This document shows, piece by piece, positions 19,370-27,387 of a stretch of DNA of 64,000 nt (position 1 is its first letter; the number at the start of each line of letters is the position of its first letter). The notes beneath the pieces were generated by a model. It ran no database searches, was not told the origin of the DNA, and saw only the letters and a program-made list of their open reading frames with translations. The position numbers and the translations under genes are program-made. The stretch comes from Candidatus Sulfotelmatobacter sp. (GTDB lineage: Bacteria; Acidobacteriota; Terriglobia; Terriglobales; Acidobacteriaceae), in assembly GCA_025462865.1 (NCBI GenBank), contig JAOAPI010000123.1:59131-123130 (forward strand), written 5' to 3'.

Positions 19370-19380
19370 TCAGTGGCCAG
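19351..19380. repeat. AGTGGCCAGTGATC repeat, overlapping a stop codon
   Basis: Degenerate tandem of the word CAGTGGC/CAGTGAT. The same element is found in the rplC-rplD spacer (50836-50867). Here it starts inside the HEAT-protein gene and contributes its final five codons and TGA stop. Confidence 0.75.
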
Positions 19381-19461
19381 AGAGTTCCTACCACCAAGCC
19401 GTGCCGGTGCCCACTTTCCCTCACTAACACCGTCAACTGCCACTGACTCCGGCCACGGCTT

Positions 19462-20616
19462 TCAATCTGCCATTTTTGCTACGTGTACATCGAAGCCAGT
19501 CTTTGGAAGCAGCGAGGTCAGCGCGAAGACTTTGAATCCATCGCCGTTGATCTCTGTGTGACGGTATATTCCCGGTTCGCTTTCAATCGTTTCTCTATGC
19601 CCGTCCATGTCTGCAAGAAACGACTCCGCCTGTGCGTGGCTGGCCTCGCCGCCTTTGGCGCGTGTTACGACAGCTTCTGACGCATAGGAGCGCACCAGCT
19701 TAGGCCAGTATTTTTCCAGCAGCTCGGTGCTGGCAAAGACATCGCACCAGATAATGCGCCCGTTCACCGCAACTACTACTCCAACGGCTTTGCGATCGCG
19801 TAGCTGCTTGATTAGACTCTGATAGTTCTGCTCTATAGGCTTGGCGACTTCGTCTACTTTCTCCTTCACATCTTTGTTTTCCATAACGCGGGCATACGAG
19901 CTAGTAGAGCGGATCTCCTCGGGGTTCCGAGGCGATGGCGATGCCGCCAACTCGACTGCTATTGATTGCTGTTGCTTCCTCACTTCCGCCCAAACCTGAT
20001 TCTGATCTTTGTCGCCCATGGCTTTGGCGCGCACCGAAGGTTGCGCCATCATTGTGCCGCCGCCAATCCCCCCGTTGCTGACCGGAGCGTAGGTCGATCC
20101 CGAAGTCCCGAAGTGGTCGCTGGTCGCCACCCATCGGCCCGGCTCGACGCAGAACACACTCAGATCGACGGGATCACTTTCCTGAGGGACAATACGGTCC
20201 TTGCCGATCACGCGATCCTGCTTGCCGCCAGTAACAATCTCGCCCGCCAGAAGCAGGAGCGGACGCTTCGAGTTGTTGATCAGCACCAGGCGGTTTACTT
20301 CGGCGCTATTGTGCTGCATGGCGGGAGTGACGTGACGGCGCAGCAGGCCGCGGACATTTCCGTATTCGGCGACCACCACCTGCCCAGAACGCAAGCCTTC
20401 GTCGAGCGTGAGAAATTCGTTGGTCGCGTAAGACCTGGAAGCAACTACGGGAAAAACCGTCAGAGTTCCGTGCCGGATCGGATCCAACACTTTGTAACCG
20501 GATGCAGATGAATCCACACCGGCTTGAACCGGTCGAGGATCGAGGCAAACAAATCCAACCAGGGCAACGACGATTGCTACAGCCAACACCACTGCCACAA
20601 ACAATCTTGGACGCAT
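19462..20616 (-). CDS. ARPP-1 domain protein, membrane-anchored
   Basis: 384 residues. An N-terminal hydrophobic helix (FVAVVLAVAIVVALVGFV) is followed by the domain named ARPP-1 (associated with ADP-ribosylglycohydrolase and rhodanese-phosphatase proteins): LVLINNSKRPLLLLAGEIV, GGKQDRVIGKDRIVP and PVDLSVFCVEPGRW are its conserved blocks. The function of the domain is not established; comparative work has suggested roles in stress or conflict systems. GGAGGATAACT before the ATG at 20616 sets the start. Divergent from the sigma factor gene. Confidence 0.75.
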   Translation of the reverse strand: MRPRLFVAVVLAVAIVVALVGFVCLDPRPVQAGVDSSASGYKVLDPIRHGTLTVFPVVASRSYATNEFLTLDEGLRSGQVVVAEYGNVRGLLRRHVTPAMQHNSAEVNRLVLINNSKRPLLLLAGEIVTGGKQDRVIGKDRIVPQESDPVDLSVFCVEPGRWVATSDHFGTSGSTYAPVSNGGIGGGTMMAQPSVRAKAMGDKDQNQVWAEVRKQQQSIAVELAASPSPRNPEEIRSTSSYARVMENKDVKEKVDEVAKPIEQNYQSLIKQLRDRKAVGVVVAVNGRIIWCDVFASTELLEKYWPKLVRSYASEAVVTRAKGGEASHAQAESFLADMDGHRETIESEPGIYRHTEINGDGFKVFALTSLLPKTGFDVHVAKMAD

Positions 20617-20819
20617 AGTTATCCTCCGGACGGCGGTGTGCTACGTTTCGGGCTGCTGCGGGTTTATCGGACAGTTACCGCAGTAACCGCGAAGCGTTCA
20701 GCCGCTCATGTCGAATCCGCGGGAAGAACGAGAAGGAAGTGACGGCTTGCGGACAAAATTAACATTGCAAGCGTCTAATGAATTGATAGCATCAAGAACT
20801 GAGCCTTCTCATTCTTCTC

Positions 20820-21761
20820 ATGCGCACCACGAAACCAATCCCGGAGGGAGTGCAATCGGCGGTCGCTGAGCTGTTGGCGGAGCTGCACGCCAAAAGCGGC
20901 TGCGAGAAGATTGGGCTAACGTGCGAGTCGTTCGCCGTGATTCTTTGTGATGTGGCTGCGAAATATCTGCCCACCGGCGCGAGTCAAGGTGAGGCTCGCA
21001 CTTTACTGTTGACGCTGCGTGTCGAGGAATTAGCGCTTGCTCGTGCTTGTGCTGCGGGCAATAACTCCGCCTGGGAATTGTTTCTTATTCGGTATCGCGA
21101 GAAGCTTTACCAGTCCGCCCTGCGGATCGCGCGGGAAGACTCAGCGGCGCGCGACCTTGCCGACAGCTTATATGCGGAGCTTTACGGCACGAACACGCGC
21201 GAAGGCGAGCGGGTTTCCAAGCTGGCATCGTTCACGGGACGTGGCTCACTCGAAGGCTGGCTTCGCACGGTGCTGGCGCAGGAATTCGTGAATCGCTACC
21301 GTCGCACGAAGCGCCTGGTAAGCCTCGATGAAGAGAACGAAGAGGGGGAACGGTTCGCTGCCCCTGAGCCGGAGCCAGTTCCGTCCGCGGACGCACGGTT
21401 GGAATCGGCCACTGATTCAGCACTCGCAGCACTGCCTGACGAAGACCGGCTGGTGCTCGGGGCGTATTATCTCGACGGACGCACCCTGGCCGAAGTCGCC
21501 CGCATGCTGGGAGTGCACGAATCCACGATCAGCCGCAAAGTGGATAAGCTGGCAAAGGTATTGAGAAAGAAAATAGTGGCCGGCATGATGCAGCAGGGCA
21601 TGAGCCGCCGGCAGGCCGAAGAAGCGTTGGAAGTGGATGTGCGCGATCTGCAGGTAAATATTCGCCGCAGCCTGGCGCAAGAATCAGGGCCGCCAGCGTT
21701 CTCAGGGAAGAAGGACGCTTCACCTTTTGGACAAAAGATTGCGCCGAGGGCGAAAAGCTAA
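20820..21761 (+). CDS. ECF-like sigma-70 factor
   Basis: 313-residue RNA polymerase sigma factor. Region 2 (about 85-165) contains ALARACAAGNNSAWELFLIR and FTGRGSLEGWLRTVLAQEFV; region 4 (about 200-255) has LPDEDRLVLGAYYLDG and the helix-turn-helix TLAEVARMLGVHESTISRKV at 222-241. An extra N-terminal part of about 60 residues and a C-terminal tail of 60 residues set it apart from minimal ECF factors. The anti-sigma factor follows 94 nt downstream, so the two presumably act together in a stress response. Confidence 0.85.
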   Translation: MRTTKPIPEGVQSAVAELLAELHAKSGCEKIGLTCESFAVILCDVAAKYLPTGASQGEARTLLLTLRVEELALARACAAGNNSAWELFLIRYREKLYQSALRIAREDSAARDLADSLYAELYGTNTREGERVSKLASFTGRGSLEGWLRTVLAQEFVNRYRRTKRLVSLDEENEEGERFAAPEPEPVPSADARLESATDSALAALPDEDRLVLGAYYLDGRTLAEVARMLGVHESTISRKVDKLAKVLRKKIVAGMMQQGMSRRQAEEALEVDVRDLQVNIRRSLAQESGPPAFSGKKDASPFGQKIAPRAKS

Positions 21762-21855
21762 GAGGATTCGTATGGCATGCCTTCGGGCATGCCGTCGATG
21801 ATTTGTTCAGACCACGCCTTTAGGCACTGCATGGCGTCGGGGTTGGAAGAATTAG

Positions 21856-23271
21856 ATGCAGGATGTTCCAAAAATCGTGCAAGCTCGCTTGCAGCGGACA
21901 ACGCCTCAGGCGGCGGAAGGTCACCCGGATGCCGATTTGCTTACGGCGTTCGCCGAGCAGTCGCTGGGGGAATCCGAACGAGCAGGAGTGATGCAACACC
22001 TCGCCCGTTGCGGCGATTGCCGCGAAGTTGTCGGTCTCGCTCTACCCGCCACCGAAGCTGTCACTATGCCGAGTTCCACTCGCCATGCCGCCGTACCATG
22101 GCTACGCTGGCCGGTTCTACGTTGGAGCGTCGTGGCGGCTGGAATCGCGCTCGTGACATCGGTTGGCATCCTGCAATATAGACAGCGCATACAACAGAAT
22201 GCGGCTGTGGTTGCGCGTTTTCCGCTGCAGGAAGAGAAAGTTACAACTCAACCGCGGCAGCCCGCTGCTCTTGCGGGGCAAGCGATCGTCCCACGGACCT
22301 CGGAGATAGCCAAACAAACTCCGATGCGGCAGTTTTCTAGAACTCAAAGAGCAACGTCTGCGGATCAGCCATCTCCGTCGCCGAATGTAATCTTTGCTGC
22401 CCCACAATCGATGACCGCAGTAGGTGCTGCAAATGGCGGTGGTGGAGCTTCACGAGCCAACAGCGTTGCCTCCGGTGCTGGCGAACCTTCCAAGAACAAC
22501 CAAGAGCAGGTTCCAGGCAACACGCTTGCACTGGCGCCCACCGCATCGCAGGAGTCGACTCACCCTGCTGCTGCCGCGCCTCGTCCGCAAGTTGTTGTGT
22601 CCGGCGCTTCGGCAAAGGAGGAGCTGCAGTCGGAATCCGCACGAGTCGCCACGCAGGATCAAGTGTCCGGAGAAATCGCTGAGAATCAAGCACAACTTCC
22701 GCCGCAGTCGAAGTCGAGTAATTTAGACGTCGTCAAGGCCAAAGATTCGGTGCCGCCGCAGGGTGAGTCTGGGGTTAGTTTTGCGCTAACGGCGCCGGCT
22801 CCCGACCTTACTCTACAAAAGACCATGCACTCAGAGCCGCGCTGGGCGATCAGTTCTAGCGGCGCGTTACAAAGGTCCTTCGACTCAGGCGCGACCTGGG
22901 AGGATGTAAATGTGAACCGAACTCCTCTCGCGAGAGGCCTGCGAATGGAAGGCGCCTCTGAGTCCAAGGACGGGTACAAACTGGAGAAGAGTAAGAAAAG
23001 CGAAGAGCCGGCGTCGAATCCAGTTATCGTATTCCGTGCGGTGGCGGCCCTAGGGACGGAAGTTTGGGCGGGTGGTTCGGATAGGATGCTTTATCACTCA
23101 CTCGACTTGGGAAACCATTGGACACGAGTTGTGCCGGCTGAGGCGAACACTTCTCTCAGCGGCGACATCAACGGCGTGGAATTTTCCGACATCCAGCACG
23201 GCAAGGTCGCCACATCTGCCGGCGAAGTCTGGTTGACCAGCAACAGCGGCCAAACCTGGCACAAACAGTAA
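21856..23271 (+). CDS. Anti-sigma factor with zinc finger and Ycf48-like C-terminal domain
   Basis: 471 residues. The N-terminus has the zinc-binding anti-sigma motif H-x3-C-x2-C in MQHLARCGDC (His48, Cys52, Cys55), which binds and inhibits the partner sigma factor. One transmembrane helix (about 94-111) follows, then a long Ala/Gln/Ser-rich periplasmic linker, and from about 320 a beta-propeller-like part with RSFDSGATWEDV, YHSLDLGNHWTRVVP and TSNSGQTWHKQ, the repeat of Ycf48/BNR proteins. The layout suggests a receptor whose outer domain senses something and releases the sigma factor, an inference from domain order. Confidence 0.8.
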   Translation: MQDVPKIVQARLQRTTPQAAEGHPDADLLTAFAEQSLGESERAGVMQHLARCGDCREVVGLALPATEAVTMPSSTRHAAVPWLRWPVLRWSVVAAGIALVTSVGILQYRQRIQQNAAVVARFPLQEEKVTTQPRQPAALAGQAIVPRTSEIAKQTPMRQFSRTQRATSADQPSPSPNVIFAAPQSMTAVGAANGGGGASRANSVASGAGEPSKNNQEQVPGNTLALAPTASQESTHPAAAAPRPQVVVSGASAKEELQSESARVATQDQVSGEIAENQAQLPPQSKSSNLDVVKAKDSVPPQGESGVSFALTAPAPDLTLQKTMHSEPRWAISSSGALQRSFDSGATWEDVNVNRTPLARGLRMEGASESKDGYKLEKSKKSEEPASNPVIVFRAVAALGTEVWAGGSDRMLYHSLDLGNHWTRVVPAEANTSLSGDINGVEFSDIQHGKVATSAGEVWLTSNSGQTWHKQ

Positions 23272-23340
23272 TCTCTTCACTCGGTTTCCCTATTCTGACT
23301 TTCTTCTACTAGCTGGAAAATCTCTATTACCAAAGTGACG

Positions 23341-23369
23341 TTTACACAAAATGAGTAGTTCTTTAGTAT
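23341..23369 (+). promoter_or_regulatory. Possible promoter (TTTACA-17-TAGTAT) of candidate sRNA
   Basis: TTTACA (23341-23346) matches the -35 consensus at five of six positions; TAGTAT (23364-23369) matches the -10 at four of six; spacing 17 nt. Predicted start near 23377, immediately before the structured segment. Weak -10, so tentative. Confidence 0.35.
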
Positions 23370-23376
23370 CCATTTC

Positions 23377-23445
23377 GTGGTTTGGCAGTTCTGGGGGAGG
23401 GCTGCCGGGGCGTCCTTGACTGAAAAGTCATGGGCGCTTTTTTTA
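23377..23445 (+). ncRNA. Candidate small RNA ending in an intrinsic terminator
   Basis: About 70 nt. A first hairpin has stem GGCAG/CTGCC (23384-23388 with 23402-23406) and exposes a purine-rich loop containing GGGGGAGGG; the second is a 12-position terminator stem with a GAAA loop and seven U. A sigma70-like promoter lies at the right distance. No open frame of note. It could alternatively be only the 3' end of the anti-sigma transcript, whose stop is 106 nt upstream of 23377. No known RNA family recognised. Confidence 0.42.
23410..23444 (+). terminator. Strong rho-independent terminator with GAAA loop
   Basis: Stem of 12 positions (23410-23421 with 23426-23437; one U-U mismatch and one G-U pair), GAAA tetraloop at 23422-23425 and a run of seven T. 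One of the clearest terminators in the window. Confidence 0.85.
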
Positions 23446-23714
23446 TTTCTTCAAACTTTGCGCGGCGGGGTCCACGCTCATCTGGAATCTTCAAGGCTAG
23501 CTCGAAAAACCCTGCGTAATGACCGCAAACCCCTTTTGCGACCTTCGCCCTTCCACCGGCATCAAACCGAAGTGCGATAATGGTTCTGCCCTTAATGGGC
23601 AAGCATTTATTTCAGATTCAGATATAGATCGCCGGGCCCGGCTATGACTGCTCGTTGTTTCGAAGACATGGGAGCGTCTGCCGACAAGCGACATTTACAA
23701 CGAGGAGAAAGAAT

Positions 23715-24047
23715 ATGGCAGGAAATGGAATTGTCGAGGTTACGGACGCGAACTTCGACCAGGATGTTTTGAAGTCGGATCAGCCTGTACTGGTGGACTT
23801 TTGGGCGACATGGTGCGGTCCTTGCCGGGCTATCGCTCCGATAGTCGAAGAGCTTGCAAAGGACTACCAGGGCAAGATCAAAATCGGCAAGATGGATGTC
23901 GACGCCAACAGCTCCACTCCCATGCGCTATAAGGTCACCGGCATCCCCACGCTTCTGGTTTTCAAGGGCGGCCAGGTGGTCGAACAACTGGTTGGCTACA
24001 AACCCAAAGAAGCCATCGCGCAGGCCATTGATCGGCACGTCGGGTAA
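23715..24047 (+). CDS. trxA: Thioredoxin
   Basis: 110-residue disulfide reductase. WATWCGPCRAI carries the active-site CGPC (34-37), TGIPTLL has the conserved cis-proline, and FKGGQVVEQLVG is the C-terminal strand. Length and sequence are those of classical bacterial thioredoxin; it reduces ribonucleotide reductase, MsrA and other partners using thioredoxin reductase. GAGGAGA 7 nt before the ATG at 23715 sets the start. Followed by an intrinsic terminator, so monocistronic. msrA/msrB, typical thioredoxin clients, lie 1.5 kb away. Confidence 0.96.
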   Translation: MAGNGIVEVTDANFDQDVLKSDQPVLVDFWATWCGPCRAIAPIVEELAKDYQGKIKIGKMDVDANSSTPMRYKVTGIPTLLVFKGGQVVEQLVGYKPKEAIAQAIDRHVG

Positions 24048-24075
24048 GCCGATTTTTCCAGCTAGCTGAGGTCTC

Positions 24076-24117
24076 AACGCACGCGGACTCTGATGAGTTG
24101 CGTGCGTTTTCTTTTTT
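24076..24117 (+). terminator. trxA intrinsic terminator
   Basis: A perfect 9-bp stem AACGCACGC/GCGTGCGTT (24076-24084 with 24100-24108), extended inward by ACTC/GAGT, and a T-rich tail. Confidence 0.88.
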
Positions 24118-24166
24118 TCTTGTAGACTGTCGCCGTTCTTGATTCAGCCAGAAGCTAGAAGCGCTT

Positions 24167-24763
24167 TTACCGCGTTTCCGGCAGCGTGTAGTCGAATTCG
24201 TATGAATGCTTCCCGGCATCGATCTTGATCGTCATCGTTCCCGCCAGCTCAGTCAGTTCACCCGTGCCGGAGTCCGGCACCACGCTGATTATCAATTGCG
24301 GTGTGCCGCGAGTCATTGTCCCGCTGTGCTGCAGGACGAAGCTGCCAGTGCGGTCCCGAAGCATTCCTGTCACGCGCTCCATAGCGACGTACCCCCCTGA
24401 ACCTTTCACGATAGTTGCAGCCGAGGAAAGCATAGAGCCTTTACTCATTCCCTCGAGATCACCGTGGAACTGCTTATCGATCGACATCGTGCCGAGACCT
24501 GAGTCGGACTGGCCTTCGTCTTTCTGCGGCGTCAATTTCACTTCAAAAGTTCCACTCGCGTGACTTGCCACAACTTTCTCCTTGGGCCCACTGTGCGCGG
24601 CGGCTTGGTCCTGCGTCCGTGCTAGCGCTGCCCCGCCCAGGTACATACACAAAAAGATTCCTGCAAGTAGATTAATTTCGGCTCGACAGTTATAGTCTGC
24701 TGCTTGGCTGGAACTGCTGCGTGAACCGCTGGCAAAAAAGCTAATACTTCCGCAACACGCCAA
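24167..24763 (-). CDS. DUF3224-family protein, probably exported
   Basis: 198 residues as read from the ATG at 24763. The C-terminal 130 residues match DUF3224 ([62 protein letters not shown]), a lipocalin-like small beta-barrel family of unknown function. Before it comes a hydrophobic segment ([19 protein letters not shown]) that looks like a signal sequence. Internal starts at TTG 24652 (AGGA 6 nt upstream) or ATG 24646 are possible. From 24763 the gene overlaps the 3' end of lexA by 23 nt on the same strand, suggesting coupling with lexA. Confidence 0.7.
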   Translation of the reverse strand: MACCGSISFFASGSRSSSSQAADYNCRAEINLLAGIFLCMYLGGAALARTQDQAAAHSGPKEKVVASHASGTFEVKLTPQKDEGQSDSGLGTMSIDKQFHGDLEGMSKGSMLSSAATIVKGSGGYVAMERVTGMLRDRTGSFVLQHSGTMTRGTPQLIISVVPDSGTGELTELAGTMTIKIDAGKHSYEFDYTLPETR

Positions 24764-25361
24764 TCACGCGTCCTTGAACTTCCACTGACGCTGCCGGCAC
24801 GATGATCGGCTTCATGGTCGCATTTGAGGGTTGCAGGCGGATGTTGTCGCCCTCGCGGTAAAAGCGCTTCAGCGTGGCGTCGCTTCTATCCACCAGCGCG
24901 ACCACGATGTCGCCATTGTGAGCAGTTTTTAGTTTCTCCACCAGGACGTAATCCCCGTCGAGGATGGCTTCGTCTTGCATGGAGTCGCCACGCACTTCGA
25001 GCACGAACACTTCTTTTGAACGCACGAAGTCAGCGAGGGAAATGGTCTCCGGATTCTCGACGGCTTCGATGGGCTGGCCCGCGGCAATGCGCCCAACCAG
25101 CGGCAGTATGACGCCCGTATTTACGCTCATGGATTGCTTGAGGCGGCCTTTGGGCGGCAGCAGGTCAATGGAGCGACTGCGGTTGTAGTCGCGGGTGAGA
25201 AGCCCCTTCTTCTCAAGGTTCGTGATGTGTTTGTGCACCGTTGCCAGCGAGTTCAGGTCGAGCCCCTTGCCGATCTCTTCAAACGACGGAGAGTATTGGT
25301 GCTCCGCCACGAAGCGGGAGATGAAGTCATATACTTCGCGCTGCCTGCGTGTGATCGCCAT
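24741..25361 (-). CDS. lexA: LexA repressor
   Basis: SOS repressor and self-cleaving protease, 206 residues. N-terminal winged helix ([18 protein letters not shown], with recognition helix around [18 protein letters not shown]), cleavage site Ala94-Gly95 in GRIAAGQP, catalytic Ser127 in [10 protein letters not shown] and Lys165 in ATLKRFY. DNA damage sensed by RecA should trigger cleavage. The recognition helix differs from E. coli, so the operator is likely to differ. ATG 25361 gives the family N-terminus; the longer frame adds 12 residues without support. A direct repeat upstream may be its operator. Confidence 0.95.
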   Translation of the reverse strand: MAITRRQREVYDFISRFVAEHQYSPSFEEIGKGLDLNSLATVHKHITNLEKKGLLTRDYNRSRSIDLLPPKGRLKQSMSVNTGVILPLVGRIAAGQPIEAVENPETISLADFVRSKEVFVLEVRGDSMQDEAILDGDYVLVEKLKTAHNGDIVVALVDRSDATLKRFYREGDNIRLQPSNATMKPIIVPAASVEVQGRVIGVLRKY

Positions 25362-25373
25362 GCGGATATTGTT

Positions 25374-25397
25374 GGCGAATATAAGGCGAAATGTCAA
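25374..25397 (-). promoter_or_regulatory. lexA upstream TTGACA box and direct repeat TTCGCC-N5-TTCGCC (candidate operator)
   Basis: Reading toward lexA: TTGACA (25397-25392), then TTCGCC (25390-25385), TTATA, TTCGCC (25379-25374). The two hexamers are 11 bp apart, one helical turn, in the region expected to contain the promoter, 13 nt before the ATG. Autoregulation is the rule for lexA, which makes this a reasonable operator candidate. No second copy was noticed in this window. Confidence 0.4.
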
Positions 25398-25545
25398 GAG
25401 GAATCAGCGACCTCGGGCTGGGCCGAGAGCGTTGTCACGAAATCCACAGTCCCGAAGTGTCTTGGGTAATAAGAAATCGCGCGCAACTTCCGTTAAGCTC
25501 GTTACTCTAATGGTCAGGGCGGCGGTTCAGGCCGGGAGGAATCAA

Positions 25546-26214
25546 ATGTCTAGAGTTTCGGTGCGTATTTTGGCGATGTTGCTGACGGTATTCGCGGGCG
25601 CGGTAGCTTGCCGCGCTGGAAGCGGTGCATCGGTGCCCGCTCCTGTGCTGGACGAAGCTAAGGCTTCGGCTCCGGCAAAGCAGACGGCGGTCGTGGCCGG
25701 CGGATGCTTCTGGGGAATCCAGGCTGTGTTTCAGCACGTGAAGGGTGTGATCAGCGCGACTTCGGGATACGCGGGCGGTTCGGGGAAGAATCCCGATTAC
25801 GAGACTGTGAGCAGTGGTCGCACTGGGCACGCGGAATCGGTGCAGATTGTTTACGATCCGTCGAAGGTGAGTTATGGAGAGTTGCTGCGAGTATTCTTCT
25901 CGGTGGCGCTCGATCCGACGGAAGTGAACCGGCAAGGGCCGGACGAAGGCACGCAGTACCGGTCGGTGATTTTCTATGGCAATGACGAGCAGAAGAAAGT
26001 TGCCGAAGCTTACATTGCGCAGCTCGATCAGGCTAAGGTTTTTCGCGGAAAAATTGCCACGCAGGTGACTTCGTTGCAGGCGTTTTATCCGGCGGAAGGC
26101 TATCACCAGAATTATGCTACGGTGCATCCGAACGATCCTTACATTGTTTATAACGATGCCCCGAAGGTAGCGAATCTGCGCAAGGAATTTCCGGAGTTGT
26201 ATACAAGCAAGTAA
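25546..26214 (+). CDS. msrA: Peptide methionine-(S)-sulfoxide reductase MsrA, lipoprotein-like
   Basis: Reduces methionine-S-sulfoxide in proteins. 222 residues: lipoprotein-type signal (MLLTVFAGAVAC with Cys22), linker, then GGCFWGIQAVF with the catalytic Cys54, TSGYAGG, ESVQIVYDPSKVSYGELL and EGYHQNY. The signal indicates action in the cell envelope, so periplasmic reductant is required. GGGAGGA 6 nt upstream of ATG 25546 sets the start; a frame open to 25195 is only an extension over the lexA gene on the opposite strand. msrB follows 118 nt downstream. Confidence 0.94.
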   Translation: MSRVSVRILAMLLTVFAGAVACRAGSGASVPAPVLDEAKASAPAKQTAVVAGGCFWGIQAVFQHVKGVISATSGYAGGSGKNPDYETVSSGRTGHAESVQIVYDPSKVSYGELLRVFFSVALDPTEVNRQGPDEGTQYRSVIFYGNDEQKKVAEAYIAQLDQAKVFRGKIATQVTSLQAFYPAEGYHQNYATVHPNDPYIVYNDAPKVANLRKEFPELYTSK

Positions 26215-26332
26215 GGAAGCGAGCCGAACGAGCCAGATTGTGTCGCAAGGGCGCGACGCGTCGTGCGGGCCGCTTGGGTCCTTCGCGAGACAAAAGCGTC
26301 TCGAGCAAAACGGCAGCTGAGTAGGAGGAGCG

Positions 26333-26947
26333 ATGTTTGAGTCGGATCGCGAGCCTGAAGGTGGAAGTAATACGAATCAACCCAATATGAGGCGGCGCGT
26401 GTTTCTAACGAGCCTGGGGGCGGCGCTGGGCGGAGCCGTGCTCTGGTCTTGGCGCAAGCCCTACGCGATCGTTGCTGAGGCGAATACAACGCCAGGAGAT
26501 GTGACCATCGTGCAATTCTCCGACGCCGGCAAGCGCCTGGCAAAAGTGAAGATTGCAAAGGTTGTGAAGTCGGAAGTGGAGTGGCAAAAGCAGCTTCCTT
26601 CGGGCGTGTTCGAAATCACTCGGCACGCGGATACTGAACTTGCCTACAGCGGCAAATATTGGAATTTGCACGACAAGGGCATCTACCGCTGCATCTGTTG
26701 CGACAATGCGCTGTTCAACTCGGCGACGAAGTTTGAATCTGGCACGGGCTGGCCAAGCTTTTGGGAGCCGATCGCGAAAGAGAATGTGCGGGAGATCCAC
26801 GACCGTACGCTCGGCATGGAGCGGATTGCGATTGCGTGCACCGAATGCGACGCGCACCTAGGGCACGTATTTGACGACGGCCCGCGGCCCACGGGACTGC
26901 GTTATTGCATGAATTCCGCGTCGCTCAGGTTTGTGAAGGCGGCGTAA
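26333..26947 (+). CDS. msrB: Peptide methionine-(R)-sulfoxide reductase MsrB with Tat signal
   Basis: 204 residues, partner of MsrA for R-sulfoxides. Residues 19-45 form a twin-arginine-type signal (MRRRVFLTSLGAALGG), so a folded enzyme would be exported. The MsrB domain has four metal-site cysteines (CICC near residue 122 and CTEC), FESGTGWPSFW, HLGHVFDDGP and the catalytic Cys192 in RYCMNSAS. AGGAGGAGCG just before the ATG sets the start. With msrA it forms an envelope methionine-repair pair; the two different export routes (lipoprotein and Tat) are notable. Confidence 0.93.
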   Translation: MFESDREPEGGSNTNQPNMRRRVFLTSLGAALGGAVLWSWRKPYAIVAEANTTPGDVTIVQFSDAGKRLAKVKIAKVVKSEVEWQKQLPSGVFEITRHADTELAYSGKYWNLHDKGIYRCICCDNALFNSATKFESGTGWPSFWEPIAKENVREIHDRTLGMERIAIACTECDAHLGHVFDDGPRPTGLRYCMNSASLRFVKAA

Positions 26948-27387
26948 GACTAACGCTAGCTCCAAAAATCTGTTTTTTTGCGCTTTTCCTCTTGCGCCAG
27001 ATCTGAAGTTATGGCATCTTCAAACATCTTCTAATGAAAGGACGCCCGATTTGGCGGACTACAACTACAAATCGCTAAGCGGGCAACAACGGCCGATGAC
27101 AGGCCTGCGTTGCTTCAGGGCGTCTTCCGAACGCGTCAGTTAGTTCTTCGACGCCCTTTAACGTAAAGCTAACGAAAAATAGCGACTATTGGTGACACGC
27201 ACGCACCGTGCGCCTTCATGGGGCGGGTGCTTCGCCAGTCTCCAACTTAACTCCGCTTGCGGCATTCGGGCCCGTGCGATGGGCACCGATACTTGCCGGC
27301 GGAGCACAATCCGTGCGTTCGTGCTCGGACAATGTGTTATTGAGGAACGTAGAAATTACGTCCTCCGTAGTCATTCGTGAAAAGAAT
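26948..27387. other. Spacer with structured leader of the BCS1-like gene
   Basis: 440 nt without a supported gene. A reading frame runs from 27208 into the AAA ATPase, but its first 60 codons lack any family similarity. The spacer contains three copies of one 7-mer or its complement that can form two competing hairpins (27038-27157), listed separately. Confidence 0.5.
27038..27157 (+). promoter_or_regulatory. Mutually exclusive hairpins (possible cis-acting RNA)
   Basis: Segment B GGGCGTC (27118-27124) is complementary to both segment A GACGCCC (27041-27047; nine pairs if AG before it and TT after B are included) and segment C GACGCCC (27150-27156; eight pairs with flanking A-T, loop 25 nt). 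A-B and B-C cannot form together, the arrangement seen in attenuators and riboswitches. No known riboswitch class recognised and no terminator T-run after C, so any control would be on translation or RNA stability. It begins about 350 nt before the downstream ATG. Confidence 0.4.

Larger units (their letters stand above)
23272..23714. other. Spacer between anti-sigma gene and trxA containing a candidate small RNA
   Basis: 443 nt without a supported protein gene. It holds a possible promoter at 23341-23369, a candidate structured RNA 23377-23445 ending in a strong intrinsic terminator, and then about 270 nt up to trxA in which only short hairpins (for example GCCC-TTAAT-GGGC) are seen. Confidence 0.55.
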
